In this document: positions 12,132 to 23,000 of the stretch, one piece after another
Layout of the letters: the number at the start of each line of letters is the position of its first letter
How positions within the stretch are numbered: the stretch's first letter is position 1
From: Parapristionchus giblindavisi
Lineage: Eukaryota; Nematoda; Chromadorea; Rhabditida; Diplogasteridae
Direction: 5' to 3'
NCBI GenBank assembly: GCA_943737045.1
Contig: CALSFV010000021.1
Span: 124,001 to 188,000 of the forward strand
DNA: 64,000 bases
Notes under the pieces: generated by a model
What the model was told of the DNA's origin: nothing
Seen by the model: only the letters and a program-made list of their open reading frames with translations
Database searches by the model: none
Translations under genes and position numbers: made by a program

Positions 12132-12195
12132 TCCCTTGGCGTAGTGGTAAATGCGCTGCCTAGTTAGCGTAACGTCGCGGATTCGAAAGGTATTG
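12132..12195 (+). other. tRNA-like sequence, plus strand
   Basis: Has an A-box-like TTGGCGTAGTGGTAAATGCG and a B-box-like GGATTCGAAAG about 30 bases further. The acceptor and anticodon stems do not pair well by eye, so I call it tRNA-derived rather than a functional tRNA. No inverted partner was seen nearby, unlike the tRNA-like blocks at 2689, 33289 and 38040. Confidence 0.4.
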
Positions 12196-12688
12196 CCGAA
12201 CTTTCTTGTATTCAAAATTTCGCGCTTTTGGCTGTACAGAAAGCATGATTCATTCATGATTCTAGCGATCAATACGCTAAATTAGCGTAAACTAATTTAT
12301 GTAAGGTATGCAGAGTAACTTTTGCTATCTTTCTGTCTTCACAGTTTGTTCACGAAAATATTGCTCGTCGGATCCTCCTTTAAGCAATCACAAAATTCAA
12401 AATGAACGTGGGGGTTACGCGTATCATGCGCACATGGCGCAAAATTAAGGGTTATTTAATTTAATTTATCTTACATATAGCATAAATGTGACAACAAGTG
12501 ATAAAATAAGTTCGTGATTTGTGTTGAGTCAATGTACACTAAATCGATCAAATTTGGACAATGAGGATTAAATGCAGTGAGGATCAATGCAGTTATTACT
12601 TGGTAGATAATGCGGTAGAATGAGGTAGGTATAATCATTTCAATGAGGCAGATCATTTCAATCGATCGATAATCGAGTAGAATATCGA

Positions 12689-15600
12689 TTAGACAGTCGC
12701 TTTCAATAGGTAGTTCAGCGCATACTGCACGAAGAGAGTGCCAAAGTGTCCGCAGTAGCCGAAGATAACACTGTAATTATTGATTTTTGGAGGTCGTAGA
12801 CGATTGATATGCACTGACGGCAAACTCTCTTGTATTTGAGCCATAAGTTATCTAATTGTAAGATGTGGTGTTAAAATCTTGGAAAAGTAGATGGAAAAGT
12901 GCAAAGTAGTGTTAATTTTATGATTGTAAAAGTACAGTTGGAAATGTAGCATAGCTACTTTGCACTTTTCCAGGATTTTAACACCACATGAGAAAATTTC
13001 CTGTGTGAGTGTGAGTGTGCTTACCTGTACGGAAGGCAGCATAGTAGTAAGCTGCGGGATCTGACGTTCACGGAACAGACGACACCAATGAGCACGCCGC
13101 AAGCGGAGACGATGCAGGGTATGATGCCTGATGTTATCGATTGATTGGGTGATATTTTCGATTGATTGGGAGGTATTATCGATTGATTGGGAGGTATTAT
13201 CGATTGATTGGGAGGTATTATCGATTGATTGGGAGGTATTATCGATTGATCATTGTTGATATCCACTCAATACCCACATATCATACCAAGAATTACGACG
13301 ATTTTTCAAAGTATTATATAAATATAAATCGCAGTCTTCTCTTCATTTCGAAAAATAGAACTACCGCCCAACATAGAAACTAGCTCAAAATGTAAAATAT
13401 ACACCCCGAGCAAATTTGAAACTCTCCACTGCACAATGTTCTATAGGCTGTGAAAGCGAAAACGACCGCTCAACATAGAAACTCTCTCAAATGCAATCGT
13501 CTTTCGCTTGTCTGGCTATGGACACAAAATGGCTTGAACCAGAACACTGTGACTGCTATCTCGCTTTCTTTGTCCACGAGAGAGCATGGCCAGAGCGGAG
13601 AGTAAAATTAGCCCAGGGTGTGCCAGAATGCTGTGTGTGCCAGAAAAGTCATAGACTTGTCCTACGAGAACACTGTAGAGAATGAACTCTCCGTAGCAGA
13701 TCCTTCCAGCCTCTACGAAGTACTTGATCGATTGGGGGGTCTGAAATTTTTTTCAAAAAATTTTGAACGATTTGTATTCATTTCCCTGTTTATACGCGAA
13801 AATATTTATACTATATTTATACTCGTCTAATTTAGGAATATTTATAAAATATAAGAATGTTAGAATAAGAAAGTTTCCATAAATTAAATTGTCAAATTTG
13901 GTGTTGCAATTGCGGCGATGTTGACAGGTACGTCAACTTATATTCTGCACATTTGCAGATCACTATTATTGTCCGTATAAAATGTACTTGCATAATTGCA
14001 TTGCTACTGCTGCTAAACAGAGGAAGAACTATCGATTAACTCCCACTCTTTCCTCCTTTCCTTCCTCGCTCTCTCTGATCTACCTACTCTCTCACCGGTG
14101 CTGTCTCTCTCTAAACATAGAAATTCATTGTGGCAGTGGTTGGCTACTCTCGTACCGAATAAACAAGTGTATTTTATACGGTCAATAATGAATAATTCCC
14201 CTAGGATACCTGATTGTTAGCCAGAGAATTTTTGTGCTCAAACACTTCTTGTAATTATTTAAATTTAATGTTTCTTGAAATTTTTTTTCTCATTTAAAGA
14301 TCAGATTGGAACGAATACTTATTATTGATCCAGAAGATTCACTACCTTCTCAATTTGACCCAGTGTATAGCCCTGGTCTGGTGCTTTGATGTCATAGACC
14401 CCGTAGCGTCGAATCTGAAATGTGCACCATCGTATTGAGAAATTCATTATTGTTTTTGGTTACTATTACACACCAAGCTCATTTTTGCTCTCCGCGATGG
14501 CATTACTCTCTCGTAGACAAAGAAAGCGAGAGAGTGTGGCCAGAGCGGAGAGTTTCAAATTGGATCGGGTGGGCCTTTATATCGCGCTATCGCACATGTA
14601 TAAATCATTGTATCATGAACGGTGTTCGGGAATAAATGCAAATCTTCCCTTCCAAACGAAACTTTCGAATTCCGTTTTCGTTTCGTTAACCCTAATCTGA
14701 ATGGATGGATCAGGCCGATCAAAGTTTCGAGCGAGCTATTGTGAACGATCCGGCCATTTTCGTTATTTTTCTTTATTTTCATTGTTTTTCTCTTATTCGA
14801 ATCTACTATATCAAAAGAAATCAGGTCCAAAATATTGCCATTTAACAAAAATCATTGCCTGGGTCTTTGAATAAATCGTTCCGATTATACGCTGAGGAAA
14901 TGGCCGGCCTCTTTCATTTGTTGTTTATCGTCCAATTAATGATCCAGTTAAATGTTACGTCCAGTTAAATGGCCATATTTTGCCCGATTTTCTTCAATAT
15001 AGTAGATTAGAATGAGAAAAAATAATGAAAAAAAGAAAAAGAACGAAAATGGTCGGATCGCTCACAATCGCTCGCTCAAATTCTGATCCATTCAGATACA
15101 CTCACGCCGTTCATGATACAATGATTTTTACATGTACGATACAGTAATCAGGTTTTCGTTGCGGGAGTTGCTCCGCTTCAAACTTACGGCAGCGTTCAAG
15201 TCCTTAACTTCTGGGGGCATTGTACTCGGCAATGGATAGTTTCCAATCTTGGTAAGGATGCAACAAGCGCCGCAGACTGCAAAGATCAAAGGTCAAAGAT
15301 CAAAGATCAAAAATTAAAGATCAAAGATAAAATGATCAAACGTCATTTACATAAGAAGAAGACCGCCGTGGTGATGGTCCAGATTGAGTCTCCGGGAAGA
15401 ACAGTCAGCATGAAATCCGAGATGAAAATACACGTGATGACCTACATTTATTGAGCGTATAAAAATCACGTTTTATTTGTAGAAGAGACTATTTCCTGTT
15501 TTGAATTGTTCAGAATCTATGCCGATCTCTTTTATATATCAAACAGTGCGCGGCGAAGATCAGCCGGGTTAGGTGAGAGGCAGCGGAGAAGCAAATCGAG

Positions 15601-18438
15601 AGTTGGGCGAGAGAGTGCAACTTGCCCGTTGTCTCGGTATTTAGACACCGTTTGTCATTTTTTGTTTTGCTAATAGTCTCCTTATCATTTCTTTTTTTGA
15701 TCTCATATAAAAGAGCTTGAAATTCCGTTTCGAAATATATAAATCTTATACCATAAGAATTCTCTGGTAAGGAGAACGGCGCAGTTAAAAAACTACAGTC
15801 TGCTCCAGATAGCGGGTGCCTTTTCCTAATTGCCACACCAACTCTTTGGATACGACTTGAAATTGAATATTTTGATGATAATTCTATCCGCAGTGGGACA
15901 TTATGAAGAATATAACTGAATAATGGGCTTTTTTTAGCTTTTCGATGGAGTTAGCATACTGTAGTTCGGAATCCTCGCCCGTGGTGTGGAGCAGGCTACA
16001 GTAATCCAACTTCTTACCAGAGCGTCTTTTCGAACTTTCAAATACATATTTCTGAATAGTTCTTTGAGCTTATCAACTATTTTAACTATTTCAAATCGAA
16101 ATTTTTGGGTGCCAGCTGCCTTTAAGTACTGTAGGGTTACGGTATAAGAGGATACGGTTTAACTAATCATCGATCAATTGATAAACCTCAACTTACTCCG
16201 TAATACTGGAAAACTCGCGCAGGGAGGATATTGGTGCAGCAAGCCTGAAATAAATTCGTTCAGAAAACAATAATTGGACGAAAATCGATATTCGAAAGAA
16301 AAGTCAATGCTCACAATAATTGCGCCGAAAAAATAAGCGAAGGTACAGAAACCCGCGATCCATTGCTTCAAGTGACGATCGATATCGAGCAGATTCGTCG
16401 TGTCCCTAAACGAGAGAAAGATTACGGTAGCTCAGAAGATTACGGTAGCTCACAAGAAACTACCAGTATTTTACGAAACGCAGAATGTTTTTCTTAGAAT
16501 ACGAGATATTTCGTTATCCCACGTGTGGGAGAAATTGAAGCATATTTCGATAGAATCGTACTCTAATCGTAAGAGCGGGTAAATAAACAACTATTAGTTT
16601 CTGCACACTACACCCCGAGTTATTTTTAAAAAGCTCAAGTAGCTCAAGTTTTCTCGAAAGCAACGAAAGCGAGATATTGTGACCAGAGCGGATAGTTTCA
16701 AATTAGTTTGGTCTCTAGTTCCGGGTCTCTAGTGCCGTTTAATCAACTTACCATATGACAATGCCCGTGTAGAAGAGCGTGACAGAGAGTGTAGTAAACG
16801 CAATGAGGAACTGAAATTGATCTTTGATCTTTGCGCACAGAAAAATAAATTAGAATATTTCTTCGACTAACACGCCGACAAAACGGAAAAAAAAGTGAAG
16901 AAAAAGTTTGACAAAAGTTGACAAAACTTCACAAGATTCCCATTTTTAGCATTTTCATCCATGATGACGTATTATCTAAGGTTTTTTGTGGATGTGTTTA
17001 CCCAATGCAGTTATGCACGACAACAGTGAAAGAATTAATATGAACTGAGGAGCAGATTTGGTACACTGTATCATACTGTAGAATGTAATCTTTATCCGGT
17101 AATTTTTGCTCGCGGGGCACACCGTTGAGAGGCCAAATCTCGTGGAATAAATCATCGATAGGAGCATCACGGTGTGGAAGGGACGGTGTGCATCGCGGGG
17201 TTGACATCAAATCTCGCGGGGCACACCGTCCCTCCCACCTCGTGGGGCCCCCGTCTAGAGGCCACAGCTCGTGGGGCCCCCGTCTAGAGGCCACAGCTCG
17301 TGGGGTACCCCGTATAAAGATTCAACACTGCGGTGTACTCCTCACGGTGTGCCCCGCGAGTAACAAATACCGGAATTGATCTTTGATCTTTCACTCACCT
17401 CCGTTACTTTCTTGTACTTGGCAGCGAGTGGTTCGAGCAATAAAAGAATAACGAATAATACAGTTGTGATGGCGACGAGCAGCTGCAATCAAAATATTTT
17501 ATTTTGTTTTATTTTATTTCATTTATCTACGCCCGAGGCGCGACATTGATATATAATATGAGTTCTCCAGAAATAAATATTTTTGTAAACAATTACCAAT
17601 GATAAAATAATGCAGTTTTTGAGCGTCTTCAAATTGCTATCTGAGAAGTCCTGAAATTTTTAATTTAATTTAATTTAATTTAATTTAATTTTAATTTGGA
17701 TGATTTGATTCATTGATTCTTTATTGGTGATTGCGACCGAGGAAACTGTTGTAAAAGAATTAATGTACATTTTAATAAACAATTATGTAGTATTCAAAAG
17801 TAGCGAAAAGAAATTTTTGAAAAAGATGAGAGTTTTCTCTGATTTTCTTTTCTTTTCAGACTCTTCACAACTTACAAAAGCATCGGCGTTGTAGTTGATA
17901 CTTCTTTTTGATAGAAATCGATCTCCCGTAAAGTGTCGGGCCATTTTTACGATCTACAATCAATCGATAATTAGAGATCAACAAAAATCAATCGATAATA
18001 ATCTAGCGATAATTAGAGATCATTAATAATCAATTGATAATTATAATTATTATTATAATAATTTAAAACTTACATTGTTCTTGTCCTTGCATTGATAGAG
18101 GCCGATCCATATGAGTTGCGTCAGAACGATTGAGATTAAGATCGGCAAGAGATATGGAGAAGCCTGAATCAAAGATCAAAGATCAGTTTTAAAATGGGAT
18201 CCTTTTAGATGAAAAGATTAAAGATATGCTTTACGATTCGGAAGTTTCAATTGCAAAGATCTTTGTCAGAACCATGATGGTTCCTGTTGAAGAACGCAGT
18301 AAACTTTTGGGTAAACGAAAAAAGATCAAAGTTCAAAGATCACTCGAACCTTGGACACATTACGTTTCCATTTGCGCAGGCGGTCGAACGGAATTGACTC
18401 ATACCAGCCAACCGGCATGGCAGCTCAAGAGTGGGAGA
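12689..18438 (-). CDS. Polytopic membrane protein paralogue, copy 3 (unassigned family)
   Basis: There are fourteen exons: 18350-18438 (ATG 18418), 18074-18163, 17876-17953, 17597-17650, 17399-17482, 16752-16810, 16315-16405, 16197-16244, 15351-15441, 15188-15276, 14346-14414, 13641-13740, 13025-13127 and 12689-12770. Joined they give 369 codons including the stop, with the same phase series as copy 4. The N-terminus is MPVGWYESIPFDRLRKWKRN and the C-terminus ends LNYLLKATV. Hydrophobic segments include FVILLLLEPLA, TLSVTLFYTGIVIW and SACGVLIGVVCSVNV. One defect is visible: after exon 13641-13740 the expected GT donor reads GCACAC, and a MITE abuts it. A 21-bp minisatellite begins right at the acceptor of exon 13025-13127. 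It is either a pseudogene in the making or spliced in a non-standard way at that junction. Confidence 0.65.
13128..13252. repeat. 21-bp minisatellite at an acceptor of copy 3
   Basis: More than five units of about ATCGATTGATTGGGAGGTAT abut the 3' splice site of exon 13025-13127. The equivalent places in copy 2 (4926-4990) and copy 4 (20318-20363) have only two or three units, so the array has expanded in copy 3. Confidence 0.75.
13395..13622. repeat. GCTAATTT-type MITE(s) abutting a broken splice donor in copy 3
   Basis: Starts with CACCCCGAGCAAATTTGAAA and ends GCGGAGAGTAAAATTAGCCC AGGGTGTGCC. It is longer than one unit and includes a partly repeated CAACATAGAAAC segment. Its right end lies within about 20 bases of the missing donor at 13640. 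Confidence 0.6.
13968..14186. mobile_element. ~220-bp element with ATTGTCCGTATAAAATGTAC ends, copy 1
   Basis: The ends ATTGTCCGTATAAAATGTAC and GTATTTTATACGGTCAAT are inverted, with a TC-rich middle. Other copies lie at 22494-22711 and 22828-23145. All three are in introns of the paralogue array, so they may be partly co-duplicated. Confidence 0.7.
14466..14578. repeat. GCTAATTT-type MITE in copy 3
   Basis: Begins CACCAAGCTCATTTTTGCTC and ends GGCCAGAGCGGAGAGTTTCA followed by AATTGGATCGGGTGGGCC. It lies in the intron upstream of exon 14346-14414. Confidence 0.65.
17095..17374. mobile_element. GC-rich element with CTCGCGGGGCACACCG inverted ends
   Basis: The two ends match inverted over about 30 bp (TCCGGTA, a few variable bases, then CTCGCGGGGCACACCG). 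Inside are two direct repeats of CTCGTGGGGCCCCCGTCTAG. It lies in the intron between exons 16752-16810 and 17399-17482 of copy 3. Its base composition is very different from the host. Confidence 0.7.
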
Positions 18439-18692
18439 CTGTAATTATTATGGTAGAGATCAAAGATCAAAGATCAAACGACAATGTAGTGACATTTTTG
18501 GATGATGAGCAGAGCAATGGAAGAAGGTTACGGATCGCGATAGAGTGCTCTCGGAAAGCAAGGGTGCATGTGATTGGACATAAAAAAGGTACACCCCCGA
18601 GCAACTTGAAACTCTGGCCACACTCTCTCGTTTTCTTTGGCTGCGAGAGATATCATATATCATACTGCAACCTTATAGTTGATGTTCGCCTA

Positions 18693-18930
18693 CTCTGATA
18701 TTTTCAAACTGGTAGTTTACTTATAATTTCCCAGTTTACTGCTAGTTTACTACAAGTGAAAGAACATTTTTTACTTGCAAGTCTACGGCTAGTTAAACGT
18801 AAGTTTACTAGAAGTGGTGTATAATACGGTAATGCATTTCGTCAAATGTTCTTTCACTAGTAGTAAACTAGCAGTGAACTACTAGTCTGTGACGTCACGT
18901 AAGTAAACTACTAGTTTGGAAATACCAGAG
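18693..18930. mobile_element. CTCTGGTATTT-ended palindromic element, copy upstream of copy 3
   Basis: Starts CTCTGATATTTTCAAACTGG and ends CTAGTTTGGAAATACCAGAG. Members are also at 24955-25681, 28512-29087 and 35654-35861. All share an internal TAATGCATTTCGTCAAATGT block except the 24955 copy, which has a different body. Confidence 0.7.
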
Positions 18931-19039
18931 TAATTGCTGTCAAATTATTAATTAATCAAGCTAGATTTATGTAATGGGAGTATATAAATGTACTAAAGTT
19001 TGTTAGCATAAATGTTTGTTATATAATAGTGAAATGATT

Positions 19040-19218
19040 ATTCGGCGTAGTGAAAAGCGAAGAAGAGAGGCGAGAGTTAGAAGAAGAAGGAGTTACGGAC
19101 AAGGAAGTAGAAGAAGAAGGAGGAGTTAAGAAGGAGTTATAGACAAGGCACTGTAGCACAGGCAGACAACCCGTGTGTGGGTCGCGGCCCTTACGAGAGA
19201 GGGAGAGAGAGAGGTAGG

Positions 19219-19254
<36 letters not shown>

Positions 19255-19400
19255 GAGAGAGAGGGGGGAGAGGGAGAGAGAGGGAGGGGGGGAGAGGGAG
19301 TGAGGGAGAGAATAGGGGAGAGGAGGATAGGAAGACGGCAGAAATTGCGCAAGTCTCGGCCTAACCTCGTGGACGGGGCCGCATACCGTAGCACAGAGAA
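19040..19400. repeat. GA-microsatellite repeat unit 3
   Basis: Runs from the GAAGAAGGAG blocks through GGGTCGCGGCCC and the GAGAGAGA tract to ATTGCGCAAGTCTCGGCC and GGGGCCGCAT. It lies between paralogue copies 3 and 4. Confidence 0.55.
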
Positions 19401-20083
19401 AGAGCCATGTAGAATCTTTGATTAAATCGAATTGTTTTTGGAGCCATTTCGGTAAAGTATTATAGGTCCGAAGAAGAGATTAGACCCACCGGACTTAATT
19501 GTCCTTGAGTTCTCACTGGCCTAGTGATCACCCCCGCAGGACTTCTTCGTATGCCTTGAAGAACGGGATTTACCTTCAAGCTCCAAACCCTACACATAGA
19601 GCCCCATATATGTAGAACAATTGTTTAAATGATATTTCCATTGGCATCGTCATTTGTGTTATATAACCTATCTCTCGTGAAACAACATTCCGTTGAACAC
19701 GGCGATCTGATTGAGCAATTAGGAAACGTCGCCCATCTAGGAGCTCGACGATGTTTATTCATAGTCAGTCATGGCCATTACGAGTATTTATGATTATTCA
19801 TTTTTTGGCATATCTCCTCTTATTATTAACCGCGATTTTCCCGTCTTTGCCGTATATCTCCCTTATCGCATTCATTCAACATTACCCACCTGTGCATCTA
19901 CATAGAATAATTGTTATTTGGAACTCGTGCAAATCTTTGGATAATGCGATTTATACTATATCAGAAACATTGGACGGAGAAGGATTAAGTACAATGAGGA
20001 TTAATAAAGTTATTAATTGGTACATAACGAGGTAGATCATTTCAATGAGGTAGATCAGTTCAATCGATCGATTGGATTATCGA

Positions 20084-23000
20084 TTAGGCAGTCGTTTTCG
20101 ATAGGAAGATCACCGCATACTGCACGATGAGAGTTCCAAAGTGTCCGCAGAAGCCAAAGAGAATACTGTAATTATTGATTTTTGGAGATCATAGTCGATC
20201 TATATGCATACCTGTACGGAAGGGAGCATACTATTCTATTGCGGGACCTGACGTTCACGGAACAGACGACACCAATGAGCACGCCGCAAGCCGAGACGAT
20301 GCAAGGTATGATGCCTGATATTATCGATTGGTTAGGAGAAATTATCGATTGATTGGGGGTGAGTGTCGACTCGTATTAGAGCTTGTGAGGTCGAGAGAGA
20401 GAGAGAGCGGGACAAAAACCCACATATCATAACAAGAATTACTAACAAGCCTTGTAAGCCTTTTCTAGAATAAATCGCGGTCTTCACTTCATTTCGAAAC
20501 AGCTCAACTATCTCAAAATTAGTGCTCAATCGTTTGTCTGACTTCAACGAAAATGGCTTACGTAAAATGAGACCCAGAGCTAATTTGGCACTCTCCGCTA
20601 CTCTTTCGCTATCTTTATCTGCCACAACGATCTGATCGGCTTATTAGCGAAATTTCCTTTTCGCATAACTCGGGAAATCTGCTAAATTTAATAAAAATTG
20701 GTGCTACAACTCCCTAGATCTATTGAATATCTAGCAATGGCCAAAGTACCATCTTCAGAAAAGTTATCGTTCATGGGTTACAACACGGGCTACGTTTCCG
20801 AATTGCTCAATCAGATCGCCATGTCTTCATTGCCAAAGCTATCAGTGAAATTAGCTCGGGGTGTGTCTTTAAGAATGCTGTGTCTAGGATAATGCGGTAT
20901 CATACCTGAAGCCATAGACTGCCCAACGAGAATTGCGTAGACAACGAACTCGCCGTAGAAGATCTCTCCGGCCTCTACGTAGTACTTGCTCGATCGAGGA
21001 GTCTGAAAATTATTTTTTTTAAATAAAAATAAGTCTATTTAATCATTTTGTATGATATTCCCTGTTACATTTGCGGCACGTTGACTTGTGCGCCATCTTA
21101 TATTTTTTATAGTGTTGGGTCTTGTTATTGATTCAGAATATTCTCTACCTTCTCAATTTGACCCAGTGCATAGCCGTCTGGTGCTTTGATTTCATAGATC
21201 ACGTAGCGACGAATCTGAAAAGCGCACCTACAGTAATCAGGTTTTCGTTGTGGGAGTTTGGCACATTTTCAAACTCACGTGAGCGTCCATTTCCTTCGTT
21301 TCTATTCGAAGAGGCTTATCCAGATCATGATCTGGAGACTTTCCCACCCTGGCGCTGATGCAGCAAGTGAGGCCGACTGCAACGATCAAAGATCAAAGAC
21401 TAAAGATTAAAGATCACATCTCACTTACGGAAGAAAAAGAGCCCGGTGGTAATTGTCCAGAATGAACCTCCGGGAAGAAAAATCAGCATGTAAACCGAGA
21501 GGAAGACACATGTGGAGACCTGCATTGATTATCAATTAATTTTCGGTAAGTGTTTATTGATTGATTGGTAACTAAAATTTTATTTACGGTAAATGCCTAT
21601 TGATTGGATTGGTTTCGATTGGTTTATTGATTGATTACTGTAGCTCGAGCAATGATTGTGATTAGTGACACAGAACTGATAGGGCATGGCAACATGTAGA
21701 AGAGGAAAACACACTTGAGCTACCTTTAAAGGCACACCCCAAGCTAATTTTACTCTCCGCATTGGCAATGCTCTCTCGTAGACAAAGAAAGCGAGAGAGT
21801 GTGGCCAGAGCGGAGAGTTTCAAATTAGCTTGGGGTGTCGCTTTAACAACAGCTTATGTGCTGTAGAAAATTGATAGAAGAAGGCAACACTTGCCATAAC
21901 CATACATTAGCTACTGTCGCGTTACGGTAGGTATAATAACTGGACACTGTAGAATTAATCACCGATCAATCGATAAACGTCAACTTACTGCGTAATACTG
22001 GAAAATTCGTGCAGGGAAGACATTAGTGCAGAAAGCCTGCAATTAACTCGTTCAGAAAATCAATATTTGGAGGAAAAACGAAAATTGTTTAAAAAATCAA
22101 TACTCACAACAAGTGCGCCGAAAACATAACCAAAGGTACAGAGACCCGCGATCAATTGCTTAAAGGACACATCAATATTGAGCAGATTCGTTGAGTCCCT
22201 GAACGAGAGAAAGATTACGGTAGCTCAGAAGATTACGGTAGCTCACAAAAAAACTACTTGTTATTTGCGTAACGCAGAATGTTTTCCAATGCATACGAGA
22301 AAAATTGGAGGATAATTCTAATCGCAATATTCTATGCTAGTGTTGTTGCTTAGGCGCACTTTTTTTGAAAATTGAGGAAATTCGGCAATATGCCTCAAGG
22401 GGTAATGAATGCGAAAGTTTACCACTGCGCTATGGGGCTGGATAGAGGCCGCGCTAACTTCTCTCATATCACTTGGCATTCGTACAAGTTAATATTGTCC
22501 GTATAAAATGTACTTGCATAATTGCATTGCTACTGCAGCTAAACAGAGGAAGAACTATCGATTAACTCCCCACTCTTTCCTCCTTTCCTTCCTCGCTCTC
22601 TCTGATCTACCTACTCTCTCACCGGTGGTCTCTCTCTAAACATAGAAATTCATTGTGGCAGTGGTTGGCTACCCTCGTACCAAACAAGCAAGTGTATTTT
22701 ATACGGTCAATAAACTTACATCACGACAGTGCCCGAGCAGATGAATGCGGTGTAGAGTGCGCCTAACGCACACAATCTCTGAAATTGATCTTTGATCTAT
22801 GCACACAGGAACAATATTGCTACTAATATTGTCCGTATAAAATGTACTTGCATAATTAATTTGCTACTGGTGCTAAACGCTAAAATATTCTATCGATCAA
22901 ACTCCCCTTCCCTCTTCGCACTCTCCCTGATCTACGTATTATCTAGCTTCACACTTGATTCAGTGTTTGATCTCACGCATCATTCCATAATATTGTTTTA

